Assembly: GCA_958299035.1 (NCBI GenBank)
Contig: CATQJL010000112.1
Location: forward strand, 15,166,880-15,230,879
Direction: 5' to 3'
Length of the DNA: 64,000 nucleotides
Source of the DNA: Cylicocyclus nassatus
Lineage: Eukaryota > Nematoda > Chromadorea > Rhabditida > Strongylidae
Under the pieces are notes generated by a model, which was given only the letters and a program-made list of their open reading frames with translations, did no database searches and was not told the origin of the DNA. Positions 22,192 to 33,031 of the stretch are shown in pieces (position 1 is the stretch's first letter; every line of letters starts with the position of its first letter). Both the position numbers and the translations under genes were made by a program.

Positions 22192-22813
22192 CAGGGTGTC
22201 CCAAAAAAATGTTAACACTGCTTGATCGTTAATAACTCCCTTGTCTTCAAGTCTTTCGCCGAGCTTTAGGAACTATTTTGTAGAGCGAGGATAAACTTAG
22301 ATTTACAGTATGGAGCGAATCATCTAACTTTCCTTTTTACTGTAGAATTACGGTTGGAAATGTGACAAGGGTTTTAGGCCATTGGAGGCCATTTTTTGCT
22401 TGGAAACAGGGCCAAACAAGCCAAAATCTCTCGACTATGGTAATGAAAGCCGCTGATTTTGGATATGAAATTTCCACTTTATTCATGTGTTAAAAATGTG
22501 ATTATACAGTCAAAAAAGCTGAAAACACTCGTAAAAAGTTGTATAGTAAAATCAGCGTGCGCGAAAACCCTAGTATACGATTTTTCAGATTTCCAAAAAA
22601 AAAGTTTATCAGAGGGCATACTTCACGACGGTTCCACATGCTGGAAGTTCTTACCGTAATCCTACAGTAATGAAGAGTGAACGAGATTCGCTCCATACTG
22701 CAAAACTAAGTTGAACCTCGCTCTACAGAATGGTGCCTCAAGCTCGGCGAAAGACATGAAATCAAGGGAGTTATTAACGATCAAACAGTGTTAACATTTT
22801 TTGGGACACCCTG
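22192..22813. mobile_element. Fold-back MITE inside the Helitron 5' end
   Basis: CAGGGTGTCCCAAAAAAATG and its complement form the ends, with TA at 22190-22191 and 22814-22815. The arms are complementary through ACACTGNTTGATCGTTAATA and AAGCTCGGCGAAAGAC. No coding capacity. Confidence 0.8.
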
Positions 22814-22969
22814 TATATAAAGCTGAATGTCTGTTTGTCTGTATGTCTGTCTGTCTGTACGTATATTCCGAATAGAAAATCCCATTTCTGAACCGATTCG
22901 GACCAAACTTGGCACACATACACTTCGGGCTCCGGCGGGTGTCATAGGCTACTTTTCGTCATCGATCGA

Positions 22970-23430
22970 TATCGATTTTATCGATTTTTATCGATTTTTT
23001 TGCAGAGTCCACCTACGGGGCTGGGAGTTAATGCAGGGGGGTAATCGAGCATGGGGATTCCGAATACAATATTAGTTTTCAGAATTATCGATTACTTTTA
23101 TCGGTTTCATCAATGTTTTTGCAAAGTTTGACTTACGGGGCTGGGAGTTTGCACAGGGGGTAAGCGATCATGGGGATTCCGAATACAATATTTGTTTTTG
23201 AAATCGTCCATTATTTTATCGATTTTAGCGATTTTTCTGTAAAGTTTGACCTACGGGGCTGGAAGTTTGCATAGAGAGGTAGTCGAATGCTGATTACGAA
23301 CACAATATTAGTTTTTGAAATCGTCCATTATTTTTATCGATTTTAGAGATTTTTTTGCAAAGCTTGAGCTACTGGGCTGGGAGTTGGCGCAGTGGGGTGA
23401 TCAAGCATGATGATTACCCCTCTGTGCCAA
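22970..23430 (+). repeat. Diverged tandem repeat of about 117 bp, four copies
   Basis: Units start near 22979, 23094, 23214 and 23331. Each has TTTATCGATTTT...GATTTTTNTGCAAAGTTTGA followed by CTACGGGGCTGGGAGTTTGC and GGGGATTCCGAATACAATAT variants. A fifth unit lies apart at about 24370-24470. These are internal repeats of the Helitron. Confidence 0.65.
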
Positions 23431-23479
23431 CTGCTGAGTACAGCATTAGCTTGGCGCTATTCGGCTATCCGAGGTGGTT

Positions 23480-23530
23480 ATTTTGACTTCCTACCGTACA
23501 CCCGATAGGTGTACGGTAGGAAGTCAAAAT
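23480..23530. repeat. Perfect 23 bp hairpin with 5 nt loop
   Basis: ATTTTGACTTCCTACCGTAC and three more bases (23480-23502) are followed by the loop CGATA and then the exact reverse complement (23508-23530). The loop is too short for a typical pre-miRNA. It may be the remnant of a larger inverted element or an internal Helitron structure. Confidence 0.75.
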
Positions 23531-24597
23531 CATGCATTCGACTGGAGTTCGGTCTAGAGAACTTATTCGACATGCTGATTACAAATTTTTCATACTCTCT
23601 GCATATTGAGACCTATTCATAGAGTTATGGTGGTTACGCGGCATTGTGTCGAAAACATATTGCTTTGAACTTTGTCTAAGGTGGTCATTTAGCGCGCTGA
23701 ACATGAATATCATGCTGATTTCGCAGGATAGTGCATTTTCTTGGGTTACGGTTAGATGGGTCGAAGTTCCAGATTTGCTCAAAACCTTACCTGTAACGGT
23801 TCAGAAGTATACTGCTTATGAATATGATGCTTGCTCGCTGTCATAACGCATTAGTGAAGTTATGGTGAGTAGCGGGGTTGGAACGGACATTTTTTCGCTT
23901 TCGGGCCAATTTAGATCCCAGATATTCACAAAATGGGGAAACGGTCGTTTTGCATGGCGGTCTCCAGCGCCATCCTGATAATCTGTCCCAACGCATAACG
24001 AACGCTGCAAATCTCCCTCCCCCTGTTTTTGCTTAAGCAAAAGCCGCCGAAAGCCGTGTATCGCGCGCGGCAGTGGTCCTATAAGGAAAGCATTACGGTC
24101 GTGGGAAACTTAATATTACAGGAATTGCCATTATTGTAGGGGTTAAGCACGATATTTTTGGAACAACACTTTAGGTAATTCCCTGCCAAGATTTCAGGCA
24201 GGTTCATGATTTTTACCTGCTGCCACGCGAAATGATTACGATATTCGTCGTCAGCGGCTTGAATAACCCCCATAAAGTAACCCCCCCCCCCCCACCCAGT
24301 TTGAGCAAGATCCATCACAAAGACATTTTAGGGCCCGGGTAGCCGAAAACGCCATCAGTTTTTAGAATTATCCCTACTTTTATCGATTTTATTGTTTTTT
24401 TGCAAAGTTTGAGCTGCGGGGCTGGGAGGTTGGTGAGGAATCTAGGTAAGCATACTGATTACTAACAGAGCGGGATTAAGGAATCGCATGTAGAAGTGGG
24501 CACAGGTAAAGGTGCACAGGGGTAGAAATGTAACCTTCATCGTTTTTGACAGGGCCGGGCGGAGCCGGGTAAGCCAACTAGTAATATATAATATGTA

Positions 24598-25535
24598 TTA
24601 GGTTGTCCGAAAATTAATGTCCGTTTTGAATTTCAACCGCAATAAATCATACACTTTTCATTTTTGAATAGGCTTCAAGATACCATTCAATATAGCAAAG
24701 CAAGCTCTACAAGATGGCGATCTCGCTTGAGCAACAGCTCTGATCCGCCTCGAGTTTCGAGCTAAAAACTAAAAAGATTCAACTGCCTGAAAATTCGAGA
24801 AAAATTATAACTCAGTTCAAAAGAATCCTACAAAAATTCTAACTTGCTCACGTAAACAATATGCACATAAGACATATATGTACGCCGTTGCCTTTTTTCT
24901 TCTTCTGTTAGAAATCAAGAAAACGAAAATTTACATGCTTTTGCCAAAGTGATGCTGTGTTGTCCTCACCTAAGTAAATGTTTACTACAAACCGTAGAGG
25001 TACAAACTTAAATTTTCAGCCGTCTACAAGCTTTAGCTCGAGAAATTTGAATTTCAGATTGGACCACCTGATTAACAAAAGCTATATTCGATATTTCTCA
25101 AGAACTAAAACTTGTGGAGAGCTGAAAATTTACGTCTGTACTTCTACAGGTTTGTAGTATGCATCTACTTATGTGGGGACGACACAGCATCACTTTGGCA
25201 AAAGCATGTAAAATTTCGTTTTCTTGATTTCTAACAGAGGAAAAAAATGGCAACTGCGTATGTCTTATGTGGATAGGGTATACGTGAGCAAGTTAGAATT
25301 TTTGTAGGGTTCTTTTGAACTGAGTTATGATTTTTCTCGATTTTTCAGGCAGTTGAATCTTTTTAGTTTTTGGCTCGGAAACTCGAGATGGATTAGAGCT
25401 GGCGCTAAAGCGAGACAACCTTCTTGTAGAGCTTGCTTCGCTCTATCGAATGGTGTCTTGTAGCCTAATCAGGAATGAAAAGTATGATTTATTGCGGTTG
25501 AACTCCAAAACGGACATTAATTTCCGGACACCTAA
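24598..25535. mobile_element. Mariner-like fold-back element, 938 bp
   Basis: Ends TTAGGTTGTCCGAAAATTAA and TTAATTTCCGGACACCTAA with flanking TA. The two halves are complementary for about 450 bp each with moderate divergence, so almost the whole element can fold on itself. No transposase. It starts 16 bp after the Helitron 3' end. Confidence 0.8.
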
Positions 25536-25555
25536 TACAAAATATGAAATATATA

Positions 25556-26572
25556 TTAGGTCGTTCCGAAAGTAATGTCGCTTTTTTCAAACGTACACCA
25601 CATCTCGTGGAACAAAGATATGTAAGAGATTCTAGTAGCATATGATGCAGCATTTCATTCTCTTTCTAATGGCTACATAATCACTGCACAAAATCCAATA
25701 ACCTCTAGAAAAATTATCAAAATCTGCGACCCATGCTTTTTGAGGAGGCCAAGTTTCACAATTTTTCTAAATTTTTACAATAACCCTCGGAAGAAATCCA
25801 AGTAATGGATGGATACAGCAAACCCTACAGGAAACAGCACAACTTTTTTCAACTGTCCAGAGCTCGTCATAATTTTTGTATAGATTTTTTGTTAGAGCCA
25901 CCGAATTTTAGCAGGCTTGTCTTAGACACAAATGCATCAAACACCAGTAAATCTTCGGATTTTGAAACTTACAAAGATGGATTATGGTTTGACACTAATT
26001 TTACAAAGCAAATGAGCGTTTACCGCTTAAGATTAGCAACTTTTGAAAATTCCAGATACAGCCTGGGCGTCCTGGAAAACCTGAATTATGATGATTTTAT
26101 CCCGAAAAACTTGATGAATCGGAAATAAAGAACAGCAGGTAGAAAGAGGAGAAAAGGCTGCGTCGAATGACACCAGAGGTGCTTGCCCGTTGTTGTTCTG
26201 TGACGTTTGAGTTGACTAAATATGGAATTTGATGACATTGAAAAATTGGTTCCAGAAAGTTTAAAAAGCAAGCTAACGAAACGAAAAAAATTACTTTGTG
26301 TCCTGTAGGATTTGCTCTATCTACCCGCCACTTGCACTTCTTCGGAGAGTAGGTACACAAATTCAGAAAAATAGCCGAACTTGACCATGGCAAAAAGCAT
26401 GAGTCGCATTTTGGTATTTTCTCGAGGGCTCATTGAAGATTATGCAATAAAGTTAAAAGTTTGAAAGAGAATGAAATGCTGTATCGAATACTCCTGAGAT
26501 TTCTTGAAAATCTTGATTCCATGAAATGTGGCGTTTATTTGAAAAAAGCGACATTACTTTCGGAACGACCTA
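25556..26572. mobile_element. Mariner-like fold-back element, abutting the next one
   Basis: Begins TTAGGTCGTTCCGAAAGTAA and ends with its complement (TTACTTTCGGAACGACCTA). Arms of several hundred bp are complementary, including ATGCTTTTTGAGGAGGCCAA-like and AGCAAACCCTACAGGA-like segments. Same family as 48434-49408. Its last base is missing where the element at 26573 begins, so the second inserted at its terminal TA. Confidence 0.75.
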
Positions 26573-27571
26573 TTAGGTTGATGCATAATTCCTGCACCAA
26601 AATAGGTACAAACCGCAATAACTCGGAGTAATCCTATATCCCAAGTAGGATTCGATATATTATTTGATAGCGCAAGCCTAGCTCTACAAGACAGTGCTCA
26701 AATATCTACACCAGCTTTGATCCACGCAAAGATTTGAGCCAAAAACTGAAAAAAACCATGCGTCCGAAAACCTTAAGACAGTCCTTAAAAAATTGTAACT
26801 TTGTTCAAAAAGCTCATACAAATTTTCTTTCTTACTCACGCGTAGACGTTCCACATAAGACATTTATCTATGCGGTTGCTGTATTTTTCTCTCAACTAGA
26901 CGATGAGAAAACGAAGTTTTTCATGTTTTTTCCAAAACAATGCTGAGATGTTCTAGCACTGACAGATGCATACTATAGGACCTTCAAAGTGTGAATGTGA
27001 ATTTTCAGCTCTTTAGAGCAGCTGTTTTACGAGAAATATCGAATTTTTAGCAACTAGGCAAGAAAAATTTGGATAAGGAGAGCTAAATTCGTTATTTCTC
27101 GCGAACTAGCAGTTCTAGAAGGCTGAAAATGTAAGGTTTCACTGCTAACACGGCATGTACTATACAACTGTTAATACTAGAACATCTCAGCACTAATTTG
27201 GCAAAAACATGAAAAACGTCAAAAAACTTCGTTTTTTCATCGCCTAGTTGAGAAAAAAATACAGCAACCGCATAGATAAATGTCTTACGTGGAACGTCTA
27301 CGCGTGAGCAAGAAAGAAAATTTGTATGAGCTTTTTGAACGAAGTTACAATTTTTTTAAGATCTGTCTTAAGGTTTTCGGACGCATGGTTTTTTTCAGTT
27401 TTTGGCTCAAAACTTCGCGTGGATCAAAGCTGGTGTAGATATTTGAGCACTATCTTGTAGAGCTAGGTTAGCGCTATCAAACGATATATCGAATCCTACT
27501 TGGGATATGGGATTACTCCGAGTTATTGTGGTCTGTACCTATTTTGGTGCAGGAATTATGCATCAACCTAA
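26573..27571. mobile_element. Mariner-like fold-back element, 999 bp
   Basis: Ends TTAGGTTGATGCATAATTCC and GGAATTATGCATCAACCTAA, flanked by TA. The halves are highly complementary over about 480 bp each, including GCGTAGACGTTCCACATAAG and its complement. No protein seen. Confidence 0.85.
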
Positions 27572-27588
27572 TAATATGATATCAAATA

Positions 27589-27625
27589 CCAGTCCAAAGC
27601 GCCGCTTCGCGGCGCTTTGGACTGG
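27589..27625 (-). terminator. 3' terminal hairpin of the Helitron
   Basis: CCAGTCCAAAGCGCCGC pairs perfectly with GCGGCGCTTTGGACTGG around a 3-base loop (17 bp stem). In Helitrons a GC hairpin just inside the 3' CTRR end acts as the rolling-circle transposition terminator. Here CTGG overlaps the outer stem, whereas the inner 7 bp stem sits the usual few bases away from the end. Confidence 0.65.
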
Positions 27626-28612
27626 CCGTGTGTGAAGTGGGATATGCTTGAAAGTTGAAAGTATTAAGGTTTTCTGGTCAGCAAATAATTTTTAGATAGA
27701 AGAAAACGTAAGAACTATTTAACTTGTAATGCTTCTTCTTTGAAATAATACTTCATAATTAGGATATATGGATAATAGACTGTGCGGTCGCGCGCTTTTA
27801 TTTGGCGTATGCGTGAAGTTCTTCACAACTTTTTGCTCGTACCCAGAATGTGTACAAAGACTTTTGATTGGAAATTTGACTCAATGGTTTATATCTTGTA
27901 AGACGTGACATTTACAGTACGCTACGATGATTTCAAGCTGCCTAAAAATCTCAACTGCTAATGACTTGAGCATGAAATTTGTGAAATTCAAAGTGAAATG
28001 TAGAGAACAACAGTAACAAAAATACGGCATGAATCGGAAAAACAGCACTGGAGGATAAGTGATCATGTCGATTAACGACATTAGCGAAACGGATACCTTT
28101 TAAAATAAACGCAGAAGTACATTAAGTTTATCACAAAGATGTTCAATGTCTTACCATTTACGTAAAGACGGAGTGAGTACTTAGGTAACAACAGCAACAG
28201 AAATATTAGTAGCAAGTGAGGGATAATAGAAAGTTAGTGTAAATAAGTAGCTGCGACGGGTCATTTTATAATGGTTACTACCCTGTAGCGTACTGTGCGA
28301 ATTTCGTTTTGGTGAGCGCATTAATACAAAGCACTTCAAAAATGTGAACAGACGCAACGTATCTAGGATATTTTTTAAAGCCAAGGCAGGTGCTCATTTC
28401 AGTGGGATACGCTACTATCCAATCCATCCACTCCACAATCGATAATTTATTTAAGGCTCGTATTGCTTAAAGAGAAATGAGTGAAGTGGATAGAGTGAAC
28501 AATCATAGCATGCGTCAAACCAAGTTGTCTTATTCACGAAGGCACATTTTTTGTAGGAGCCGTAACACTTCGGCCCATTTGTAAGGAGCATTTCTATATA
28601 GATAAGTGTCAC

Positions 28613-31600
28613 TCAGTTGAGAACCGCTCTGATCACCACATTTTTCACTCTCTCCTCCTTTTTGTGCACTCTAATTTTTTCCATTCGTCGGGCTCTAGAC
28701 AGAGCCACATATAGCTGACCGTGCGAAAATACCTCAGATTCAAGGGAGATGCCCACGCTAGTGAAGGTCTGTCCCTGAGCCTTATTTATCGTCATAGCAA
28801 ATGATAAACGGACAGGAAATTGCCTTCTTCGCAATCGGAAAGGTACTCCTATTTCAGTGTAGTTGTCTATGCGTGGTATCAGCACTAATTTTCCTTTCCT
28901 ATCCCCTGATGCGAACCGACATGCTAGGATAAAACGCCCAAAATGAGTGACGATCAGTCTTGTCCCATTGCATAGCCCATTCCTAATATCGAGATTTCTC
29001 AATAGCATGACTATCGAGCCCTCTTTCATCCGAAGATTGTGAGGAGGCAGCCCAGCAGGCGCCAAGCTGTTGAGAAATTCGATCGTATACTCGTTCTGTG
29101 GTTCATCGCTAATCACATCGTCAACGCTCTTATACTCGTAAATTTGTCCAGGGAGTTTTTTCAGTGCTTCTTCATTAATACGATATGCTTCGATATTCCG
29201 AGGTGCTAGTATTGCACGTTCACTCAAGGTATGAAAATCAGTCAACGAATCACCGAAGACTTCACTGATAAGATCGTCTTCAGAGATGATTTCAGTTGGA
29301 AGCTCTATGCGGCCCATCTCATCTTCTTCTACTTCTCCGTTTCCATTTCGCATCAGAAGATCACACCAAGTCGAGCCAGATTCTGCAGCTCTAATATTGA
29401 CAGAGAGCTGATGCATAGTGAAGCAGATCCACAGGTCGCTGTTCTTTACACATGCATCAATCATATCTCCTTCGCTTCCTCGCTCTACAATTGGCAGCAC
29501 TTGCCGAAAATCACCACCCAATACGACTATTTTCCCACCAAAAGGTGCTGTATTGCACATCAAATCCTGCAGAAAAAGATCAATAGCTTCGAGTGAGGAC
29601 TTCGAAACCATGCTCACTTCGTCCCAAATAATAACATCTGCTTCTTTGAGAGGGACGGCATCTTTGTCTTTACGTCGTAATGAGCACTGACGATTTCCGG
29701 ACTTTATGTTGAGCTTGAAAGTCGAACTGGCTGTTTTACCTTCAGGCAATAGGTTTGCAGCTATGCCAGTCCATGCTACACATATGACACGTCTGTGTTG
29801 GCCCTTCAAGATGTGGTAAATGGCATTATAGAGGTAGGTCTTTCCGCTACCGCCGGGACCATCAACAAAATGCAGCTTGGAACGGTTGTCTTCAAAAGAT
29901 GCCAAGATATCATCTGCTGTTGACCTCTGCTGCTCATTGAGATGCTCGTACATCTCACTGCCTTTCCGCTCATGGAAGGCGTAATCAGTGTGATCCGCCA
30001 AAACCGGCCTATTTTGTGAGGGTGGCGTGACTGTGACCGAAAGATCGTAACGTAAAAGTTGCAATTTATCGTATAGCTCAAAGTATGCGAGTGCTTCAGC
30101 GTCAGCAACTGTATATCCTTTGTGGATAAAATCTTCGGCCATATAACTTTTGAAGCGGTCATATAAATGCCTTGGATTAGACATTTCACAAAAAGCCAGC
30201 ATGTAAGTGAACAACGCCCGCAACTCCGCAGGCATCTGAAAGTGAACTGCCTCTTCTAAGCACCTTTCATAGTGGGAATCGTCATGCAATAGTCCCAAAG
30301 CGCGCGCTGCATCCAAAAATGTTGGATGCACATTACCTGCGACTGTGCGGAGATCTTCGAAAGAACGCATATTCTTTCGGTTAAGTAATAAAATACGTAA
30401 ACTGAATCTCTCTGGATCAGTGGGTGTGACCATGTACATACGACCAATTTGGCGACTACCCCTCTTTCTTCTATTCCACTTTCTTTCTTTACCAAACGTA
30501 AAATGCTCTGGCAGCTGATGATAATAGAGCGTTCGAGGATCCAGAAGTCCAGCTACTCTATTTTCGCTTTCCATAAGATCATACTCTTCATTCAGCTTAA
30601 ACCATGCTGTTAACATGGAATCTCTAGTTGCCTCACGTACAGCCGCCTCACGTTCTTCACCTGACCGAAAAGTGACCGACTGGAAGTCGGGGAGGTGGAC
30701 AGCCAGACGGTATACAGCAGCAGATTTGTATTGACATTCAAACATAAAAATGTGATGAAGTGCTTCCGGTGAGCACATATATCGTGCATCGAGATGAGCC
30801 CGAATCTCGTCAGTTCGTTGCGCTTGACCCTGTTGAAGTAGACGTAAAGATGCTCGATCTGGTCCTTTGTATACATATTTATATAGATACTTGACTGCAT
30901 GTATGTAGCCGCATATTTCCAGATTTATGTGCGCATTGAGGAGGAGAAGGAGGAATCGGTTGTAAGGCACAACGTGTCTGTTATCGTACACCTCGACTCC
31001 ACTCGTTACGGTGCGGCCGTCGTCAGGTCTTTTGTATTTTGGGTAACCATCGACATCGATATCCGTTGTTTCCCGGAACTCCTTAGGATAACGCTTCGAG
31101 CACTCCCCATTTACCATGCATGGAGCAGTTGGATTGGTTTCTCCACAACGACGGTGGATCATATTTCGCGCGACTATGCTCAGAAGACGTGGATCTTCGG
31201 AATCGCTTGGAAGATATGCCTGAACAGCTGCATTGACGGCCTCGGGGGTCCTTGGTTTCGCATCTGCTGCCATTATCAGAAGCATATGGCAGTGAAGAAG
31301 GCCTCGCTTTTGCCATTCTACGATCCCCACATAAGCTACAACACATTCCAGAACTTTTTTCTCAAAAAGATACTTTTGCAGCACTTCTAGCTTTTGATGG
31401 AATACGCGAGCCACCAAATCGGGTCGGTCCGAAGCCGACTGGCCAGGGTACAGGTTTTCGGCTATTTCCCTCCATTGAGGGTTGCAAGTAAAAGTAAGAA
31501 AGTAATCGGGTTTTCCGTATCTTGCAACAATAGCCATCGCGTCTTGATAAGACTGATGCATAGCACGAGGGCTCCCACGAAATGAAGAAGGTAAAATTAT

Positions 31601-32938
31601 GCGCTGTCCCGGAGGCCCGTCTGCACCATCACTGGCCAGATGATCTGTAAGACCCTTATAACTATCAATTCGAAGTTCTTTCTGATGAGTCCGGGTATAA
31701 TTCAGCCGATTCTGCTCTATTTTAACGTATGCATCGACCACAAATTGCTGCATAAGTTTTCCAGCATGATGAAGCGGATTAAAGGAATCACGTACAGCTA
31801 GCATGTTGGAGTAGTACTCGCGCTGTGATATTCTCGTGCGAAGGCGAGTGCTAGGATTCTTTTTCAGATCAACATGCCACCCCTGCCCTCCCCTAGGAAA
31901 TAGCAGGGGATAAGTCAGCGGATCACAGCAGGCGTCGATGTCCCGAATGGTCTGCAGACGACCTCCTTTATGATGAATGGCAAAAGAGCGATTTGCTGGT
32001 ACATCATCGTCCTCGCCTACATAGACAACGGCAATTTCGTTGGCGATGGGAACATTGTAGCGACGATGATCTACGTTCCGGGCGTCCTCAAAAACCATTC
32101 GGATTGTTGGCACCTGCCTATTCTCGCTAAGGGCTCGTCGCTCTTCCTCTGCAGCTAAATCACCCATCATTTTCAGTGAAGCCGCATAACTATTGTTCGA
32201 ATGCAACCATGATGTCAGTTGCTGCATTACGGTGGCATCACACTGTGCATTGACCGGATTTCCGCTTCTTTCAGCCGCTGCGGCATCAGTGTCTAGTATA
32301 TACACTTGTCCAAATTGTCGACGAACACCTGGCTCTGGTGTAATGGGACCTACATAATGGTACACTTGTCCGTGAATCCTGTAACAGTATGGCCCAAAAC
32401 CACGTGGCGTCTCCACTTGAGCCCCCATTGAAGCCATAGCAAGCGCGCTATTAAATGAGCGGATGTGAGTGCGAAAATTTTTGCAAAGTTGGCTACTTCC
32501 AAGGTAAAATGACCGGAAGAGCTCGGGGAAATCAGAAAACAAATTCAGAGAAACATTTCCAAAGTTACAGCAAACATTGAAACGTCCATTGACAGATGTA
32601 CCCTCGCCAAGAAAGTACAGAGCTGCACAATGAGCGCACCTGACGTTTAGGCGTCCTAGATAGTTCTCTTCTGTGACATTCATAGTTAGCGCTATACCAA
32701 GATTAGCGGGTGTTCTTCTCTGAAGATGCACAGCGCTTTCAACAGAACTCATCTGCAAGTTGTTGATCAGATGTCTTTCTTTGTAAACAAAGAGGTTATT
32801 CATTCGATCTACCTGAGTGTCCGCTTCCTCTCGCAACTCACTCTCGTTCTCGTTGTGATGCGAAAGAACTTCATTGTTGTTTTGCTTAAAAAATACGGTT
32901 GGCCAAGGAATGTGATCTCGAAATAAAATACCCTCTGA
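28613..32938 (-). CDS. Helitron Rep-helicase, main exon
   Basis: This 1407-codon uninterrupted frame (first Met at 32836) is open upstream to about 32938, so translation probably enters from an upstream exon. Residues 446-455 (FLTFTCNPQW) are Rep motif 1. HCH at 515-517 in RGLLHCHMLLIM is the HUH metal-binding motif. YLYKY at 650-654 gives the two catalytic tyrosines that cut and join DNA strands in rolling-circle transposition. A superfamily 1B (PIF1-type) helicase follows: Walker A GPGGSGKT at 993-1000, Walker B VIIWDEVSMV near 1078-1087, LGGDFRQVLPIV near 1106-1117, and SFAMTINKAQGQTF close to the C terminus. N-terminal CxxC pairs (residues 67-90) fit the Helitron-like zinc-binding region. 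All key residues are present, so the protein may be active. Confidence 0.93.
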   Translation of the reverse strand, partial: SEGILFRDHIPWPTVFFKQNNNEVLSHHNENESELREEADTQVDRMNNLFVYKERHLINNLQMSSVESAVHLQRRTPANLGIALTMNVTEENYLGRLNVRCAHCAALYFLGEGTSVNGRFNVCCNFGNVSLNLFSDFPELFRSFYLGSSQLCKNFRTHIRSFNSALAMASMGAQVETPRGFGPYCYRIHGQVYHYVGPITPEPGVRRQFGQVYILDTDAAAAERSGNPVNAQCDATVMQQLTSWLHSNNSYAASLKMMGDLAAEEERRALSENRQVPTIRMVFEDARNVDHRRYNVPIANEIAVVYVGEDDDVPANRSFAIHHKGGRLQTIRDIDACCDPLTYPLLFPRGGQGWHVDLKKNPSTRLRTRISQREYYSNMLAVRDSFNPLHHAGKLMQQFVVDAYVKIEQNRLNYTRTHQKELRIDSYKGLTDHLASDGADGPPGQRIILPSSFRGSPRAMHQSYQDAMAIVARYGKPDYFLTFTCNPQWREIAENLYPGQSASDRPDLVARVFHQKLEVLQKYLFEKKVLECVVAYVGIVEWQKRGLLHCHMLLIMAADAKPRTPEAVNAAVQAYLPSDSEDPRLLSIVARNMIHRRCGETNPTAPCMVNGECSKRYPKEFRETTDIDVDGYPKYKRPDDGRTVTSGVEVYDNRHVVPYNRFLLLLLNAHINLEICGYIHAVKYLYKYVYKGPDRASLRLLQQGQAQRTDEIRAHLDARYMCSPEALHHIFMFECQYKSAAVYRLAVHLPDFQSVTFRSGEEREAAVREATRDSMLTAWFKLNEEYDLMESENRVAGLLDPRTLYYHQLPEHFTFGKERKWNRRKRGSRQIGRMYMVTPTDPERFSLRILLLNRKNMRSFEDLRTVAGNVHPTFLDAARALGLLHDDSHYERCLEEAVHFQMPAELRALFTYMLAFCEMSNPRHLYDRFKSYMAEDFIHKGYTVADAEALAYFELYDKLQLLRYDLSVTVTPPSQNRPVLADHTDYAFHERKGSEMYEHLNEQQRSTADDILASFEDNRSKLHFVDGPGGSGKTYLYNAIYHILKGQHRRVICVAWTGIAANLLPEGKTASSTFKLNIKSGNRQCSLRRKDKDAVPLKEADVIIWDEVSMVSKSSLEAIDLFLQDLMCNTAPFGGKIVVLGGDFRQVLPIVERGSEGDMIDACVKNSDLWICFTMHQLSVNIRAAESGSTWCDLLMRNGNGEVEEDEMGRIELPTEIISEDDLISEVFGDSLTDFHTLSERAILAPRNIEAYRINEEALKKLPGQIYEYKSVDDVISDEPQNEYTIEFLNSLAPAGLPPHNLRMKEGSIVMLLRNLDIRNGLCNGTRLIVTHFGRFILACRFASGDRKGKLVLIPRIDNYTEIGVPFRLRRRQFPVRLSFAMTINKAQGQTFTSVGISLESEVFSHGQLYVALSRARRMEKIRVHKKEERVKNVVIRAVLN

Positions 32939-33031
32939 TCAGATTCGAGCGGATTTTGCGTTGCTCTGACATCCGCTGAACTTGCATTTAATCGTCTCTC
33001 CACTTCTAGCACTCTTCTTGTTCTCGCTCTT

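Larger units (their letters stand above)
22185..24581 (+). mobile_element. Helitron, 2.4 kb non-autonomous, with nested MITE
   Basis: The 5' end TCTTATA is split from TATAAAGCTGAATGTCTGTT by the MITE at 22192-22813. Removing the MITE and one TA restores the same 5' end as the element at 1917-2262. The 3' end is a GGGCCGGGCGGAGCCGGGT hairpin, spacer AAGCCAA and CTAG (24578-24581), then T. The interior has four to five diverged repeats of about 117 bp and a perfect 23 bp hairpin. No Rep or helicase frame is present. The base before the 5' TC is T, not the usual A. Confidence 0.65.

Noticed and set aside
29231..29690. Plus-strand frames of 90-121 codons inside the Rep-helicase gene
   Set aside because: They lie antisense to conserved helicase motifs.
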